Positions 1 through 10,037 are shown, counted from the first letter of the stretch. The stretch is DNA of 64,000 bases from Numidum massiliense (GCF_001375555.1 NZ_CTDZ01000009.1:2597758-2661757), one strand, 5' to 3'. Made by a program: numbers and translations. Notes: generated by a model not told the origin, from the sequence alone.

Positions 1-988
1 CGAGGTACACGGCGGCTTTTCCGTGGAATACCGGGATTTTCCTTGGAGCTGCGAATATTACTTAAAGCACGGGGCGATGATGCCGGAAGACGGACTGGAG
101 CAACTAAAGCCGTTCGACGCCATTTATTTGGGCGCAGTCGGGTTCCCTGGCGTGGCAGACCATGTGTCTCTGTGGGGATTGCTACTGCCGATTAGGCGCG
201 CCTTTCAGCAATACATTAATTTGCGCCCAGTGAAATTGTTGCGCGGCCTCACGAGCGTACTGCGTGACCGGGACGCACGAGATATCGACTTTCTTGTCGT
301 ACGCGAAAATAACGAAGGGGAGTACTCGAATATCGGGGGGCGCATTTACGAAGGGACACCGCAAGAAACAGTCGTCCAAAATGCCGTCTTCACGCGTTTT
401 GGCGTCGAGCGCGTCCTAAGCTACGCCTATGAACTCGCGCGCAAAAGTCCCGGGAAACGCCTCACGGCTGCGACAAAGTCCAACGGCATTACGTATACAA
501 TGCCGTTTTGGGACGAAGTCGTCCAATCGTACGCAGAACAGTACCCGGACGTCACGACATCCGTGACGCACATCGACGCCTTGGCCGCGTTTTTCGTAAG
601 TTCTCCACAACAGTTCGACGTCGTCGTCGCCTCTAACTTGTTCGGGGACATTTTAACCGACTTAGGCGCGGCAATTGCCGGAGGTCTCGGCGTCGCGCCG
701 TCAGCCAACCTCAACCCGGAAAAACAGTTCCCGTCCATGTTTGAACCGGTGCACGGATCGGCACCAGACATCGCCGGCCGCGGCATCGCCAACCCGATTG
801 CAGCCCTGTGGACCGCGAGTATGATGCTCGACCACTTAGGAGAAACGGAGTCGGCCGCGTTACTGTTAGCGAGTATCGAAGACGTTATCGAGGCGAAACG
901 AGTGCTCACTCCCGACCTCGGCGGCACCGCGACGACGAGCGACTTCGGCGACGCCGTCTGCGAACAGATTAAACAGCGTGCGCGCTAG
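1..988 (+). CDS. tartrate / D-malate dehydrogenase, 5' truncated by the window edge
   Basis: NAD-dependent oxidative decarboxylase of the isocitrate/isopropylmalate dehydrogenase superfamily. The frame is open back to the first base, so the true start lies outside. The visible 328 codons contain the tartrate dehydrogenase signature region WSCEYYLKHG..MMPEDGLEQL..PFDAIYLGAVG near the start, then NLRPVKLL, the RENNEGEYSNIGG substrate loop, the NAD-binding segment SNLFGDILTDLGAAIAGGLG and EPVHGSAPDIAGRGIANP near the C terminus. These match TtuC/DmlA better than LeuB or Icd. The likely role is oxidation of tartrate or D-malate in the cytosol. D-malate versus tartrate preference cannot be told from sequence. 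No terminator is obvious directly after the stop. Confidence 0.88.
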   Translation, partial: EVHGGFSVEYRDFPWSCEYYLKHGAMMPEDGLEQLKPFDAIYLGAVGFPGVADHVSLWGLLLPIRRAFQQYINLRPVKLLRGLTSVLRDRDARDIDFLVVRENNEGEYSNIGGRIYEGTPQETVVQNAVFTRFGVERVLSYAYELARKSPGKRLTAATKSNGITYTMPFWDEVVQSYAEQYPDVTTSVTHIDALAAFFVSSPQQFDVVVASNLFGDILTDLGAAIAGGLGVAPSANLNPEKQFPSMFEPVHGSAPDIAGRGIANPIAALWTASMMLDHLGETESAALLLASIEDVIEAKRVLTPDLGGTATTSDFGDAVCEQIKQRAR

Positions 989-1163
989 CTCAAGAGGAGC
1001 ATAATACCCATCACAGCAGCTTTTACAGCGAAAACGACGGCATTAGCTGCGAAGACCGGTTGACAAAGGACAGTTAAGTAGTACAAAAAAATAGCACAAA
1101 AAGTGGGAAATTGGCACAATACACGCGTTGTTAACAGTACAAACGCGTTGCGCAAACGTACAA

Positions 1164-1193
1164 AAGGCAACAGAGTCCACCTCTTGTTGCCTT
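1164..1193 (-). terminator. rho-independent terminator of the small membrane protein gene
   Basis: Inverted repeat AAGGCAACA (1164-1172) / TGTTGCCTT (1185-1193), extended inward by GAG/CTC. Read on the minus strand the stem runs into TTTT. It lies just downstream of the gene ending at 1214. Confidence 0.6.
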
Positions 1194-1213
1194 CGTCTGT
1201 CCTTGGAACAATT

Positions 1214-1507
1214 CTACGTCGAACGGAGATCGATCAAAATGCGAAACGCGAGAAACGAAAAGATGAGACTAAACACACCGTTCCAAATATTCTCAAAGTA
1301 AAACTGTAACCCGGAATTGGCCAAAAAACAAAGGGCGATGAACAAGTACATTCCTTTCGAGAACGGTTTCCCCTTGAGCGCCCAGAAAAATAGCAGAAAG
1401 AAGAGGGCAATCAAAAAATCGTAAATTGCCCCTGCGGGATCCGAATTTAAACGGACGATCCCTAGCGTGACGAATAAAATGACAACAAAACCGTAAAGGT
1501 TGAACAT
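1214..1507 (-). CDS. small integral membrane protein of unknown function
   Basis: 97 residues, almost entirely hydrophobic, with three to four predicted membrane segments (about residues 4-20, 28-42, 50-66 and 75-90) separated by short basic loops. The start ATG is preceded by GAGAGGTG at a good distance, and a terminator follows directly, so this looks like a real single-gene transcript. It does not match a family I can name with confidence. An overlapping longer frame on the same strand (1293-1601) has the composition of a shadow and was left out. Confidence 0.6.
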   Translation of the reverse strand: MFNLYGFVVILFVTLGIVRLNSDPAGAIYDFLIALFFLLFFWALKGKPFSKGMYLFIALCFLANSGLQFYFENIWNGVFSLIFSFLAFRILIDLRST

Positions 1508-1689
1508 TTAAACACCTCTCACCTAACCACCTGCCACAAGTATACCTTCGCGCAGCAGTTGCACACAACCTCGCTTCATCTGTGCGAGTAACTACCGCCA
1601 CTCGCGACTTTGATCGCGGGCTATACGTAACCCTGCACGTATTAACCGCGAAGCTACCGACAGCAGAAACTGAGCATTAGCGTACCCGA

Positions 1690-4600
1690 TTAGCGTGTCT
1701 CGTGCAACATCGTAGCTAACTTTCGCGCCAACGCGGCCCATCTTTCGCCCGTCTCCGTCTGTGTCAATACAGCGATTTGCCCGTCGTAATGTTGGGTCAC
1801 TTGCTCTTTTATTCGCTGCTGTAACTGTACGACGTTCTTGTCCAGCTGCTCGCTGTAGTACTTCGAAAACTTCGATGCGTACTGTACCGTAAAGTCGCCC
1901 ATCACAACGGTAAACTGTCTCTCGAATGCCTCGTACAAACGCTTCTTTCCTTCTCCCTCAAAAAAGTCCTTCGCATTTTTAAAATGTTTTAGCGCTGGTG
2001 CAAAATCAGCCGTCGGCACCGTGAAGGGCTCGCGCAGCCAAGCAGGCTCCGCAGTCGCCGGAAAATCGTAAGATACTAACCAGTCGGCCTCCTGATCCTC
2101 ACCGATCCCTTGCGCAAGTTGACGAAATAAATGCTGCCCACTTCTTGCGAGTGCTTTGTCAACACGGAGTGACGTCGCCAATAGTTCTTGCAGTATCGCT
2201 TTCTCGATCGCGGTAAGTAAGTCCCGTAAACATTCCGCGAGATGCCCTTTATGGTTACGCCCATCTCTAAAAACGGCGGGGTTAAACGTTTCATTGATTC
2301 TCTCTGGCAACTGGTAAAAAAAGCGCTGCTTTACGTAGTATAACAGTTCTTGCACGTCTTGGGTCAACCTTAGCCGCTCAGCCTGCCAATCGAGTTGCTC
2401 GACAACGGCGAGCGCGCGTTGTCGCTCCATGTTTATGGCAGAAATTTGGCGTTCTCGCTCCGCTTTGTCTTGGTTCGCCGCTTGCGCATACCCGTCGATG
2501 ACGCGCTTGGTGCGTGCGACCTCACTTTTTGCTCCCGTTAGCGCCAACTCGGCTAACTCCACAATCGCGGTCCGCATAAAATCGGTAAAGAAGGAGGTGA
2601 ATCCCGTGCGACGTAGCCCTGCTGCTTCGTCGACCGATTGCACCGGCGATAAACCGAGGCGCCGCCGCATTTCCTTTTCTGCCGCCGCAGGCAACTTTCC
2701 GCGAACGGCTTGCTTCACCCAGAGCGCCGTTTGGCTCGATAGCGCGTATAGCCGCGGCTCAGAAATGCCGCATGCTGTCAGCTCTCTCGCGACGTAATCC
2801 CGTACGCCGTCCAACTCCGCCGCCGTTCGCGCCAAATCGGCCGCATTAATGATGAACCACATTTTGTCTAGTTCGAAGGCGCTCTTCACGCGTCCGAGTT
2901 GTTCCAAAAAGGCGCGGTCCGCTTGGGCAAACGCATGGTTGTAATACGTCACAAACACGATAGCGTCGGCATTTTTAATGTAATCAAAAGCCACCCCCGT
3001 ATGCCGTGCGTTCACTGAATCGGCGCCGGGCGTATCGACGAGTTGCACCCCGGCACGCGTGAGCGGGCAGTCGACGTACACGTCGATCGACTCGACAAAG
3101 CACGCTTGCTCCTCGTTCGCGACGTATCCCGCATACGCCGCCCAATCGACGAGCCGCTCGCGTCCGAGGTAAGGGGCACTCTCCTCCCAACCGGCAACGA
3201 CTGCACGCAAAAAGGCCAAATGCGGTTTCGCACTCGCCCGCGTCGACTTTTTGTACAGCCGTTCGACGCGCCGCCGCAATTTGTTTATGTGGATCCCCGT
3301 CTCCGCCTCACTTTGCAATCGTGCGTCGACCTTTTGTTCACCGTCGCGAGATTTTGTGTCGTCGGAGTAAAATAGGTCGGTACAATCTGTCTCGCCAAAA
3401 ACGGCAAGCGAGGCGGCAATATCTTCACTTAGGTTGCGCACTGATTTAAACGTAATGCGCGCCGTTCCGTGGGGATGCGTTTCACGCGGCGGCACGATGC
3501 GGTTAACCGCCGCTGTCGTCGGGTTCGGGGAGACAGGTAACACAGCTTGTCCGATCATTGCATTGGCGAAGGACGACTTGCCCGCACTGAAAGCGCCAAA
3601 CAAGGCAACGGTCATTTCTTTCTGTCGCAACCGTTCGGCCCGCTCCCGCAGCGCCTTTTCCATCGCCTGTAGCCCAACCTTACCGCTAATAAGCTCAGCG
3701 GTCTGCTCTAGTAGTCTCCCGGCCTGCTGTAGCGGCGCCGTCGTTCCACTTGTCACATCGCACGCGTCGTTAGCCCCGACTGCTTCGATAGCTTCAGTAA
3801 TACCTTCAGTAATACCTTCAGTAACAACTTCAGTAATTGCTTCTCGAGCCGCAGCGGTTTTTTCCTCTCCCGCTGCACCACATCCTTCACTGCCTGTCGC
3901 GTCATCCCCGCTTGTTTCATCGCCGTCAGCTCCGCCTGTGCCAGCCGCAGCGGCGGAAGAAGTCCCGGCCGTAGAGGGTACAGCGGCACTTTGGTTGGTC
4001 CTATTGGGGAGGGCCGCCGTCGCAAGTGCATGCGCCTCTCCCGAATGCGCCCCCGTTAACTGTGCCAACCAGTCGCGAAAGTCGCGTGCAGGCGATTTTT
4101 CCGTCCCCTCTTCACCGCGGTCGCCGTATACCTTACTCGACCAAAGCGTGTGCAACGTTGTGATCGCCTCGTCTACCGCCTCGTCGAGGCGCGATAGCTG
4201 TTCCTGTGCCCCGACGACGTTAGCGAAGTGCGCAAGCTCCGTACGTAGCGTTTTTTCGACCTTAAGCATTTGTTTCGTTTTGGCCTCAACGGCTTGCTCA
4301 ATAATTGTCTCGGCCGCTAACTTGTAACGGCGCTTTACCGCTGAAGCAAGCTGCTCCATATACGTGAGCACGTACGTGTCTGACGTCGTACCGCCTTGCA
4401 CTTGCTCGGCGAGCCAGCTCTCATCCAGGGGCACTTCTAGCGCATAAACGACTTCCTCAAATGCGGCATCAGCGATCTCTGCCTCGCGCGCGAGGCGAAT
4501 GAGCATCTCTTTGACGTGCCAGTCGATATGTGCCTGCACTTTTTGCCTAAAACTGTCGACAAAGGTGGTCAAACGCCGTTCCCGCTCTTGTTCCGTCTTC

Positions 4601-5751
4601 TTACCGGCAAACAGCCAGCCCGCTCTAAACCCAGGCTGTCGGCTCTCTAAGTAATGTTTCGCCAACTCCCGCGTCTCGTACGGCGTAATCGGCGCATTTT
4701 GCAACAGTTTTGCTACGTCGTCTTTCATCTGTGCCTCGAGCTCGTCTGGCGCTTGACGCACGTGTTCCAGTTGCTGTCGGGTGTGCGCGACTTTCCCGAG
4801 TTCGCCTTCGCCAGCAGCGACGACAGCTGCATATGTATCGCGCTCCCCACGCTGGCGATCCCCCAGCCAGCGGCGGTGTTGTGCGATTAACTCTCGTACC
4901 GCACGGTCAGTCGCTTGTTGCAACCAGTCGGCACGACTCAAGACTAGCTCCTGGAGCAATTCCTTAAACGACGTAAACTGATTCAAGTCGTGATCCGGAG
5001 CGACGAGCGACGTAAAGTAGACAGCAGCGGGTGCCGCCCCCCAATCGCGAAACGACGCATCGATGCGTGCACAGTACTCACTGAACGGAATTTCCCACTC
5101 CTGATGTTTGTCAATTTGATTCACGACCCATAGGACTGCTTTACCACGTTCTTGCAACATGCGCGTAAACTGAAAATTCACTTCCGACTGCACGTGGTTG
5201 TAATCGGTCACGTACACGATGATGTCCGCAAGGTGTAAGGCAGCTTCAGTGGCGGCGCGGTGCGCCTCGTCCGTCGAATCGACTCCGGGCGTATCGAGTA
5301 TAGCCACCCCTTCAGGCCAATCGGTTAGCGGCAGCGTTACTTGTACCGCTTCCACTTGCTCGCCGTCGCGCAAATAGCCGTCGAGGGTAGACACATCAGT
5401 GAGCGGAACCGTCCGCTCCACGCCGTCCTTTAAGCAAACTGTCACTTTCTCCTCGCCCTTACGCACATAGACGATGTTCGCACTCGTCGGGATCGGTCCA
5501 GACGATAACACTTCCTTGCCAATTAACGTATTTATAAACGTCGATTTACCAGCCGAAAAATGCCCGCAAAACGCAATATACAGCTCATCTAGCGCCGCTT
5601 TCTCCGCTAACTGAGCAAACTGGTGGGCAGTGACGTCGTCACCAGCATTTTCTATTTCTTGCGCTAACACCTGTAACGCCTCGCCTATGACACCGTTATT
5701 ACTATTTGTCGTATCTTCTACCTTCAGCGCAATCTGCACAGCTATCACCAA
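1690..5751 (-). CDS. two-headed dynamin-like GTPase (DynA type)
   Basis: 1353 residues holding two complete dynamin-family GTPase units in one chain, as in Bacillus DynA, a bacterial membrane-fusion and membrane-repair protein at the inner face of the cytoplasmic membrane. The first unit has P-loop GHFSAGKS at residues 63-70, a DTPGVDST switch near 160 and NQID near 210. The second has GAFSAGKSS near 716-725, DTPGADS near 903 and NAAD near 970. Long helical, charged stretches (300-530, 1080-1330) would be the stalks. The two halves are joined by a low-complexity Ala/Gly/Thr/Ser linker (about 590-670) encoded partly by a 12-bp tandem repeat (3792-3839). The chain is somewhat longer than B. subtilis DynA. 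The start is uncertain: TTG at 5751 or a GTG just after it, with only a weak ribosome binding site. Confidence 0.9.
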   Translation of the reverse strand: MVIAVQIALKVEDTTNSNNGVIGEALQVLAQEIENAGDDVTAHQFAQLAEKAALDELYIAFCGHFSAGKSTFINTLIGKEVLSSGPIPTSANIVYVRKGEEKVTVCLKDGVERTVPLTDVSTLDGYLRDGEQVEAVQVTLPLTDWPEGVAILDTPGVDSTDEAHRAATEAALHLADIIVYVTDYNHVQSEVNFQFTRMLQERGKAVLWVVNQIDKHQEWEIPFSEYCARIDASFRDWGAAPAAVYFTSLVAPDHDLNQFTSFKELLQELVLSRADWLQQATDRAVRELIAQHRRWLGDRQRGERDTYAAVVAAGEGELGKVAHTRQQLEHVRQAPDELEAQMKDDVAKLLQNAPITPYETRELAKHYLESRQPGFRAGWLFAGKKTEQERERRLTTFVDSFRQKVQAHIDWHVKEMLIRLAREAEIADAAFEEVVYALEVPLDESWLAEQVQGGTTSDTYVLTYMEQLASAVKRRYKLAAETIIEQAVEAKTKQMLKVEKTLRTELAHFANVVGAQEQLSRLDEAVDEAITTLHTLWSSKVYGDRGEEGTEKSPARDFRDWLAQLTGAHSGEAHALATAALPNRTNQSAAVPSTAGTSSAAAAGTGGADGDETSGDDATGSEGCGAAGEEKTAAAREAITEVVTEGITEGITEAIEAVGANDACDVTSGTTAPLQQAGRLLEQTAELISGKVGLQAMEKALRERAERLRQKEMTVALFGAFSAGKSSFANAMIGQAVLPVSPNPTTAAVNRIVPPRETHPHGTARITFKSVRNLSEDIAASLAVFGETDCTDLFYSDDTKSRDGEQKVDARLQSEAETGIHINKLRRRVERLYKKSTRASAKPHLAFLRAVVAGWEESAPYLGRERLVDWAAYAGYVANEEQACFVESIDVYVDCPLTRAGVQLVDTPGADSVNARHTGVAFDYIKNADAIVFVTYYNHAFAQADRAFLEQLGRVKSAFELDKMWFIINAADLARTAAELDGVRDYVARELTACGISEPRLYALSSQTALWVKQAVRGKLPAAAEKEMRRRLGLSPVQSVDEAAGLRRTGFTSFFTDFMRTAIVELAELALTGAKSEVARTKRVIDGYAQAANQDKAERERQISAINMERQRALAVVEQLDWQAERLRLTQDVQELLYYVKQRFFYQLPERINETFNPAVFRDGRNHKGHLAECLRDLLTAIEKAILQELLATSLRVDKALARSGQHLFRQLAQGIGEDQEADWLVSYDFPATAEPAWLREPFTVPTADFAPALKHFKNAKDFFEGEGKKRLYEAFERQFTVVMGDFTVQYASKFSKYYSEQLDKNVVQLQQRIKEQVTQHYDGQIAVLTQTETGERWAALARKLATMLHETR
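3792..3839. repeat. 12-bp tandem repeat, four copies, inside the dynamin linker
   Basis: Four consecutive 12-bp units starting CTTCAGTAA (3792, 3804, 3816, 3828). They encode a repeating T-E-G/V-I tetrapeptide in the linker between the two GTPase units. The repeat keeps the reading frame, so copy-number change would alter linker length only. Confidence 0.8.
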
Positions 5752-5898
5752 ATCTTACATGATATTGTTTTGCCACAAGGCTATAAACGGTACGAATGAG
5801 TACATACATCACGCGCAACGACTAACGTTAACGAAATGGACACACATTAGGATACATTATATAACTTTAAATGCACGATGTCCTCCTTTACCACACAA

Positions 5899-5939
5899 AA
5901 GAACTCCTTTGCGCCCCGAAGAGCGTCAAAGGAGTTCTT
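5899..5939 (-). terminator. terminator downstream of gatB
   Basis: Near-perfect inverted repeat with arms AAGAACTCCTTTG and CAAAGGAGTTCTT around a 15-nt loop. It lies between the end of gatB (5987) and the dynamin gene start. On the minus strand the stem is followed by a short T-rich stretch, so it would end the gatCAB transcript. Confidence 0.7.
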
Positions 5940-5986
5940 ATGACTTACTTTCATGACTTACTTCGCCCTATATGTCCTGTATGTCC

Positions 5987-7420
5987 TTAACGATCGAGCG
6001 CTTCCCGCAACAGTTTGTTCACCATTTGCGGGTTGGCTTGTCCTTTCGTCGCCTTCATCACTTGGCCGACGAGGAAACCGAGTGCGCGGCCTTTGCCGTT
6101 TTTGTAGTCCTCCACCGATTGCGGGTTGGCTGCGACCACATCGGAAACAATTTCTTTCAACTTTCCTTCGTCACTAATTTGGACGAGCCCTTTTTCCTTG
6201 ACGATTTGCTCCGGATCGCCGCCGTGGGCAACCATTTCTTTGAACACTTTTTTAGCGATCTTCGAACTAATCGTCCCTTTGTCGATAAGAGCAATCATTT
6301 TACCCAAACCGGCGGCCGTGAGCGGCACGTCTTCCACTTCTAAGTCGTTGGCGTTCAAGTGGGCGGACAGTTCACCCATAATCCAGTTAGCGACCGCTTT
6401 CGCATCGTCTGTCTCCGTCAAGCACTCGTCAAAAAAGTCGGCGAGTGATTTGGAGGCAGTGATGACACCCGCGTCGTAAGACGACAACCCGTACTGCTCC
6501 GTGTACCGCTTTTGCCGCGCGTCGGGTAGCTCGGGAATCGACTCGCGTACGCGTTCTTTCCACTCATCGTCCACGTACAGCGTGACGAGATCCGGTTCAG
6601 GAAAGTAACGGTAGTCGTGTGCTTCCTCTTTCGAGCGCATCGAAATCGTTTTGTTGCTCGCTTCATCGTAGCGGCGCGTCTCTTGAACGACTGTGCCCCC
6701 TTCGTTAAGCACGTGGGCTTGCCGTTTTTCTTCGTACTCTAGCCCCCGTTGCACCGCGCGGAACGAGTTCATGTTTTTAATTTCTGCCTTCGTACCGAAC
6801 GCTTCCGTCCCCCGCTCGCGCAAACTAATGTTGGCGTCACAGCGTAAGGAGCCTTCTTCCATCTTCACGTCAGAAACACCGGTGTACTGCATAATCGCCT
6901 TCAGTTTTTCCAAGTAGGCACGCGCTTCTTCCGGCGAGCGCATGTCCGGTTCCGACACAATTTCGATCAGCGGCATCCCCGCGCGGTCGATGTCGACGAG
7001 CGACGCCGCCTCGCCGTCGGCGTGAATGAGCTTTCCCGCATCTTCTTCCATGTGCACGCGATTAATGCGAATTTTTTTTCGCTCGCCGTTTACCTCAATT
7101 TCGATCCAACCGTTTTGGCCAATCGGCTGTGCAAACTGCGAGATTTGGTAAGCTTTCGGATTATCCGGGTAAAAGTAGTTTTTGCGGTCAAACGTACTTT
7201 CTGTCGCAATGTCGCAGTTGAGCGCCATCGCCGCCTTTATCGCGAGCTCCACCGCCTGCCGGTTCAGCACTGGCAGCGTCCCCGGGTGTGCCAGACAGAT
7301 CGGGCACGTGTGCGTGTTTGGGGGGGCGCCGAACTCGGTGGAACAACCACAAAAAATTTTCGATTGAGTTGCCAGTTCAACGTGTACTTCAAGTCCTACG
7401 ACTGTTTCAAACTGTTTCAT
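5987..7420 (-). CDS. gatB: Asp-tRNA(Asn)/Glu-tRNA(Gln) amidotransferase subunit B
   Basis: 477 residues, full length for GatB. It opens with [16 protein letters not shown] and contains the cysteine pattern CGCSTEF...CPICLAHPG of the zinc site, followed by the kinase-like cradle region ([18 protein letters not shown], [13 protein letters not shown]) and a helical C-terminal YqeY-like tail that binds tRNA. GatB selects the mischarged tRNA and activates it by phosphorylation with ATP before ammonia from GatA is added. It is the last gene of the order gatC-gatA-gatB, 14 nt after gatA. The products act together in the cytosol to make Gln-tRNA and/or Asn-tRNA, as is usual in Bacillales. Confidence 0.97.
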   Translation of the reverse strand: MKQFETVVGLEVHVELATQSKIFCGCSTEFGAPPNTHTCPICLAHPGTLPVLNRQAVELAIKAAMALNCDIATESTFDRKNYFYPDNPKAYQISQFAQPIGQNGWIEIEVNGERKKIRINRVHMEEDAGKLIHADGEAASLVDIDRAGMPLIEIVSEPDMRSPEEARAYLEKLKAIMQYTGVSDVKMEEGSLRCDANISLRERGTEAFGTKAEIKNMNSFRAVQRGLEYEEKRQAHVLNEGGTVVQETRRYDEASNKTISMRSKEEAHDYRYFPEPDLVTLYVDDEWKERVRESIPELPDARQKRYTEQYGLSSYDAGVITASKSLADFFDECLTETDDAKAVANWIMGELSAHLNANDLEVEDVPLTAAGLGKMIALIDKGTISSKIAKKVFKEMVAHGGDPEQIVKEKGLVQISDEGKLKEIVSDVVAANPQSVEDYKNGKGRALGFLVGQVMKATKGQANPQMVNKLLREALDR

Positions 7421-7434
7421 TAGGCAACGCCTCC

Positions 7435-8901
7435 CTACAACGCCGGCCGTTGCCGGTGGTAATCAGTATGTTGTTCATATGCATGCGCGACACGCAAGAC
7501 CGTTGCGTCGTCAAACGCCTTCCCGATAATTTGCAACCCGACAGGCAAACCGTCTGCCAAACCACACGGCACGCTAATCGCGGGCAGACCTGCTAAGTTG
7601 GCAGGAATTGTACAGTAATCGGCTAAATAGGCATTTACCGGATCCATTTTTTCGCCAATACCGTAAGCCGGGGTCGGTGCTGTCGGCCCGACGATGCAAT
7701 CGTATGTTGCGAACAGTTCCTCGAACTCGCGCCGGATGAGCGTGCGCACTTTTTGCGCTTTTAAGTAGTAGGCATCGTAATAGTCAGAGCTGAGTGCGTA
7801 TGTCCCGAGGATAATGCGCTGCTTTACTTCGCTGCCGAAACCTTCGCTACGCGTCTGCTTGTACATGTCTAGCAAGTCATTTGCCTCGGTCGCCCGCATC
7901 CCGTAGCGCACGCCGTCAAAGCGCGCCAAGTTCGACGATGCTTCCGCCGAGCCGAGCAACATGTACACAGCAACAGCGTGCTCGGAATGTGGTAAAGATA
8001 CTTCTTCCCACTGTGCACCGAGCCCCTCAAGCGCGCTGAGCGCCTCTTGCACGCGCGCTTTCACTTGCGGGTCGATCCCGTCGCCGAGCAATTCTTTCGG
8101 AACGGCAATTTTTAGCCCTTTAATGTCGCCCGTCAACTGCCGGGCGTAGTTCGGAATGTCTACCTTCGCCGACGTCGAGTCGCGCTCATCGTGTCCAGCA
8201 ATCGCTTGTAGTACGTAGGCTGCGTCTTCCACGTTTTTCGTAATCGGCCCAATTTGGTCTAACGAGGAAGCGAAGGCAACCAACCCGAAGCGAGAAACGA
8301 GCCCATACGTCGGCTTTAAACCGACGACGCCGCAAAAAGCGGCCGGTTGGCGAATCGACCCGCCCGTATCGGAGCCTAGGCTAAAGGTCACTTCGCCCGC
8401 TGCAACGGCCGCCGCAGACCCACCACTCGAGCCACCTGGCACCCGCTCGACGTTCCACGGGTTGCGCGTCTTATGGAATGCCGACGTTTCCGTACCCGTC
8501 CCCATCGCAAATTCGTCCATGTTCAATTTACCGATCGTTACCGTTCCAGCGGCGTTCAGCTTTTCCACGACCGTCGCGTCGTAAACGGGCGTAAAATTCT
8601 CGAGCATTTTACTTGCACACGTCATCTTCATGCCTGCCGTACTTAAGTTGTCTTTCAACCCGACAGGAAGACCGGCGAGCGGTGCGCGTTCGTCCCCGCT
8701 TTTGCGCTGTGCGTCGAGCTGTGCGTCGACCTCTTTTGCCCGCACACGCGCCCCTTCTTCGTCGACAAGCAAAAACGCTTGGACGTCTGGCTCAACTTCT
8801 TTAATGCGAGCGAGAGAAGCGTCGACTAAGTCCGTCGCCGTAAGTTCCCCGCCGTCCATCCGTTTATGTAACTCCCGCAAAGGTAAGTTTAAAAGTGACA
8901 T
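7435..8901 (-). CDS. gatA: Asp-tRNA(Asn)/Glu-tRNA(Gln) amidotransferase subunit A
   Basis: 488 residues, the usual GatA length. It is an amidase-signature enzyme that releases ammonia from glutamine and passes it to GatB. The signature is intact: catalytic Lys in GLPVGLKDN near residue 77, the Gly/Ser-rich stretch [14 protein letters not shown] near 150-165 and [18 protein letters not shown] with the cis-Ser and nucleophile Ser near 170-180. The start [15 protein letters not shown] is preceded by GAAGGAGGAG. It follows gatC by 18 nt and precedes gatB by 14 nt, consistent with one co-translated complex. Confidence 0.97.
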   Translation of the reverse strand: MSLLNLPLRELHKRMDGGELTATDLVDASLARIKEVEPDVQAFLLVDEEGARVRAKEVDAQLDAQRKSGDERAPLAGLPVGLKDNLSTAGMKMTCASKMLENFTPVYDATVVEKLNAAGTVTIGKLNMDEFAMGTGTETSAFHKTRNPWNVERVPGGSSGGSAAAVAAGEVTFSLGSDTGGSIRQPAAFCGVVGLKPTYGLVSRFGLVAFASSLDQIGPITKNVEDAAYVLQAIAGHDERDSTSAKVDIPNYARQLTGDIKGLKIAVPKELLGDGIDPQVKARVQEALSALEGLGAQWEEVSLPHSEHAVAVYMLLGSAEASSNLARFDGVRYGMRATEANDLLDMYKQTRSEGFGSEVKQRIILGTYALSSDYYDAYYLKAQKVRTLIRREFEELFATYDCIVGPTAPTPAYGIGEKMDPVNAYLADYCTIPANLAGLPAISVPCGLADGLPVGLQIIGKAFDDATVLRVAHAYEQHTDYHRQRPAL

Positions 8902-8919
8902 GTTTTACGACTCCTCCTT

Positions 8920-9210
8920 CTACTCCTCGAATACAGACGGCACTTTGAACTGTCCGTCCTGTGCGTCGGGCGCGTTCGCTAACGCCGTTTCCCGAGGCAA
9001 CGACGGCTTAACCTCATCTTCGCGCAACGCATTTTTTAACGCCAGTACGTGTGTCGTCGGCGGTACGCCTTCCGTATCCACTTCATTTAGTTTTTCCGCA
9101 AAATGTAAAATCTCGTTTAGCTGTTCTTGAAACTGCGCGCATTCCGCGTCGCTCAATGTCAAACGGGCCAACTCGGCCACGCGCCTAACTTCTTCTTTGG
9201 AAATGCTCAC
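8920..9210 (-). CDS. gatC: Asp-tRNA(Asn)/Glu-tRNA(Gln) amidotransferase subunit C
   Basis: Small helical subunit that wraps around and stabilises GatA/GatB. I place the start at GTG 9210 (protein MSISKEEVRRVAELARL), because GGAGGTGGA lies six bases upstream. A TTG five codons earlier (9225) would put the ribosome binding site inside the coding region. The resulting 96-residue protein has the family length and the typical ELARLxLSDAE and LNEILHFAEKLNEVDTEGVPPT segments. It is the first gene of the gatCAB operon. Confidence 0.93.
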   Translation of the reverse strand: MSISKEEVRRVAELARLTLSDAECAQFQEQLNEILHFAEKLNEVDTEGVPPTTHVLALKNALREDEVKPSLPRETALANAPDAQDGQFKVPSVFEE

Positions 9211-9293
9211 TCTCTCCACCTCCAAGTAGGTACTTACCCATCTAAAAATTATAAACGATTGTCCGCTTTGATGCTAGTTCGGAAGGATGGAGC

Positions 9294-9327
9294 GATGTGA
9301 GAAGGAACTGGATGTGAGAAGGAACTG
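9294..9327. repeat. 17-bp perfect tandem duplication
   Basis: The unit GATGTGAGAAGGAACTG occurs twice end to end (9294-9310 and 9311-9327), in the gap between gatC and the yjdF promoter. No function is visible. Confidence 0.75.
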
Positions 9328-9341
9328 GGGAAGGTAGTTTG

Positions 9342-9370
9342 TTGTCGTTGCCACATCGAGGCGATATAAT
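9342..9370 (+). promoter_or_regulatory. sigma-A promoter of yjdF
   Basis: TTGTCG at 9342-9347, a 17-bp spacer and a perfect TATAAT at 9365-9370. It points at the structured leader and yjdF. Confidence 0.65.
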
Positions 9371-9378
9371 AAACGACA

Positions 9379-9471
9379 GGAACGTAAAAACACGGTTCGG
9401 TTGGTAGTCCGAGCGCATGAGGTCATCCTTCATGTCAGTAACCTTCCTCCCTTGGGGTCGTCCGTCGTTCC
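9379..9471 (+). promoter_or_regulatory. structured leader RNA, probable yjdF-motif riboswitch
   Basis: The region between promoter and yjdF folds on paper into a closed junction. The outer stem is GGAACG (9379-9384) with CGTTCC (9466-9471), continued by ACGG/CCGT (9392-9395 with 9462-9465). Inside are a hairpin TTCGG/CCGAG (9396-9413), a hairpin CATGA/TCATG (9416-9434) and a third CCTCCC/GGGG element near 9447-9457. The ribosome binding site AAGGGGG follows at about 9483. yjdF genes of Firmicutes are known to carry the yjdF-motif riboswitch, which binds aza-aromatic compounds, so identity is inferred from the neighbour plus foldability. I did not align it to the consensus. Confidence 0.6.
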
Positions 9472-9497
9472 GGTAACAACACAAGGGGGATTTAATA

Positions 9498-9932
9498 GTG
9501 AAACTGTCTGTATTTTTCGATGGTCATTTTTGGGTTGGCGTCATTGAAGACGCGCAAACCGCGACAACGACATCTAAACATTGCGCGTCACTGCGCGCTT
9601 GGAAACACATTTTCGGCTCCGAGCCGCGCAACACGGAAGTTTTACAGTTCGTACAGCAGGAACTTGCGGCGTTGATCAGCCAACCGTCTGTAGCAGTTAG
9701 CATCGAGGTGCACGAGAGACAGCGGATCAACCCGAAACGCTTGGCACGTCAAGTCGCGAAAGAAATGACACGCGAGCCCGTCTCCACGTATGCGCAAACG
9801 GCGATGCAATTAGAAATGGAAAAACGCGCGCGAAAGCGAAAAAAAGACCACCGCGAGCATAAGGAGGCGAAAGCTGCCCGCACGCGAGACATTCGCCGCC
9901 AAAAAGCAAAGGCGAAACATCGCGGGAGGTAA
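9498..9932 (+). CDS. yjdF: YjdF family protein (DUF2992)
   Basis: 144 residues with the family's N-terminal beta-rich part (MKLSVFFDGHFWVGVIE) and a strongly basic, lysine/arginine-rich C-terminal tail (from about residue 110, KRARKRKKDHREHKEAK). The start is GTG with AAGGGGG upstream. The biochemical role of YjdF is not established to my knowledge. Its regulation by an aza-aromatic-sensing riboswitch in relatives suggests a part in handling toxic heteroaromatic molecules. The basic tail could contact nucleic acid, but that is inference. It is a single-gene transcript by context. Confidence 0.85.
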   Translation: MKLSVFFDGHFWVGVIEDAQTATTTSKHCASLRAWKHIFGSEPRNTEVLQFVQQELAALISQPSVAVSIEVHERQRINPKRLARQVAKEMTREPVSTYAQTAMQLEMEKRARKRKKDHREHKEAKAARTRDIRRQKAKAKHRGR

Positions 9933-10037
9933 GGCGCGCCGCGCACCGTTAGTCCTTACACGTCGCACGATCTGATTTAGTTAGCAATACTGTTGTTAGA
10001 GATCCCCAGCTAGCGATTCCAATAAAATGATAAAAAC

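Noticed and set aside
3434-4327. 297-residue plus-strand ORF inside the dynamin gene
   Set aside because: Low-complexity Ser/Ala/Val product antisense to the conserved dynamin frame, no ribosome binding site. A shadow of the GC-biased codons.
9242-9484. 80-residue minus-strand ORF opposite the yjdF leader
   Set aside because: No ribosome binding site, odd composition, and it overlaps a region better explained as promoter and structured RNA.
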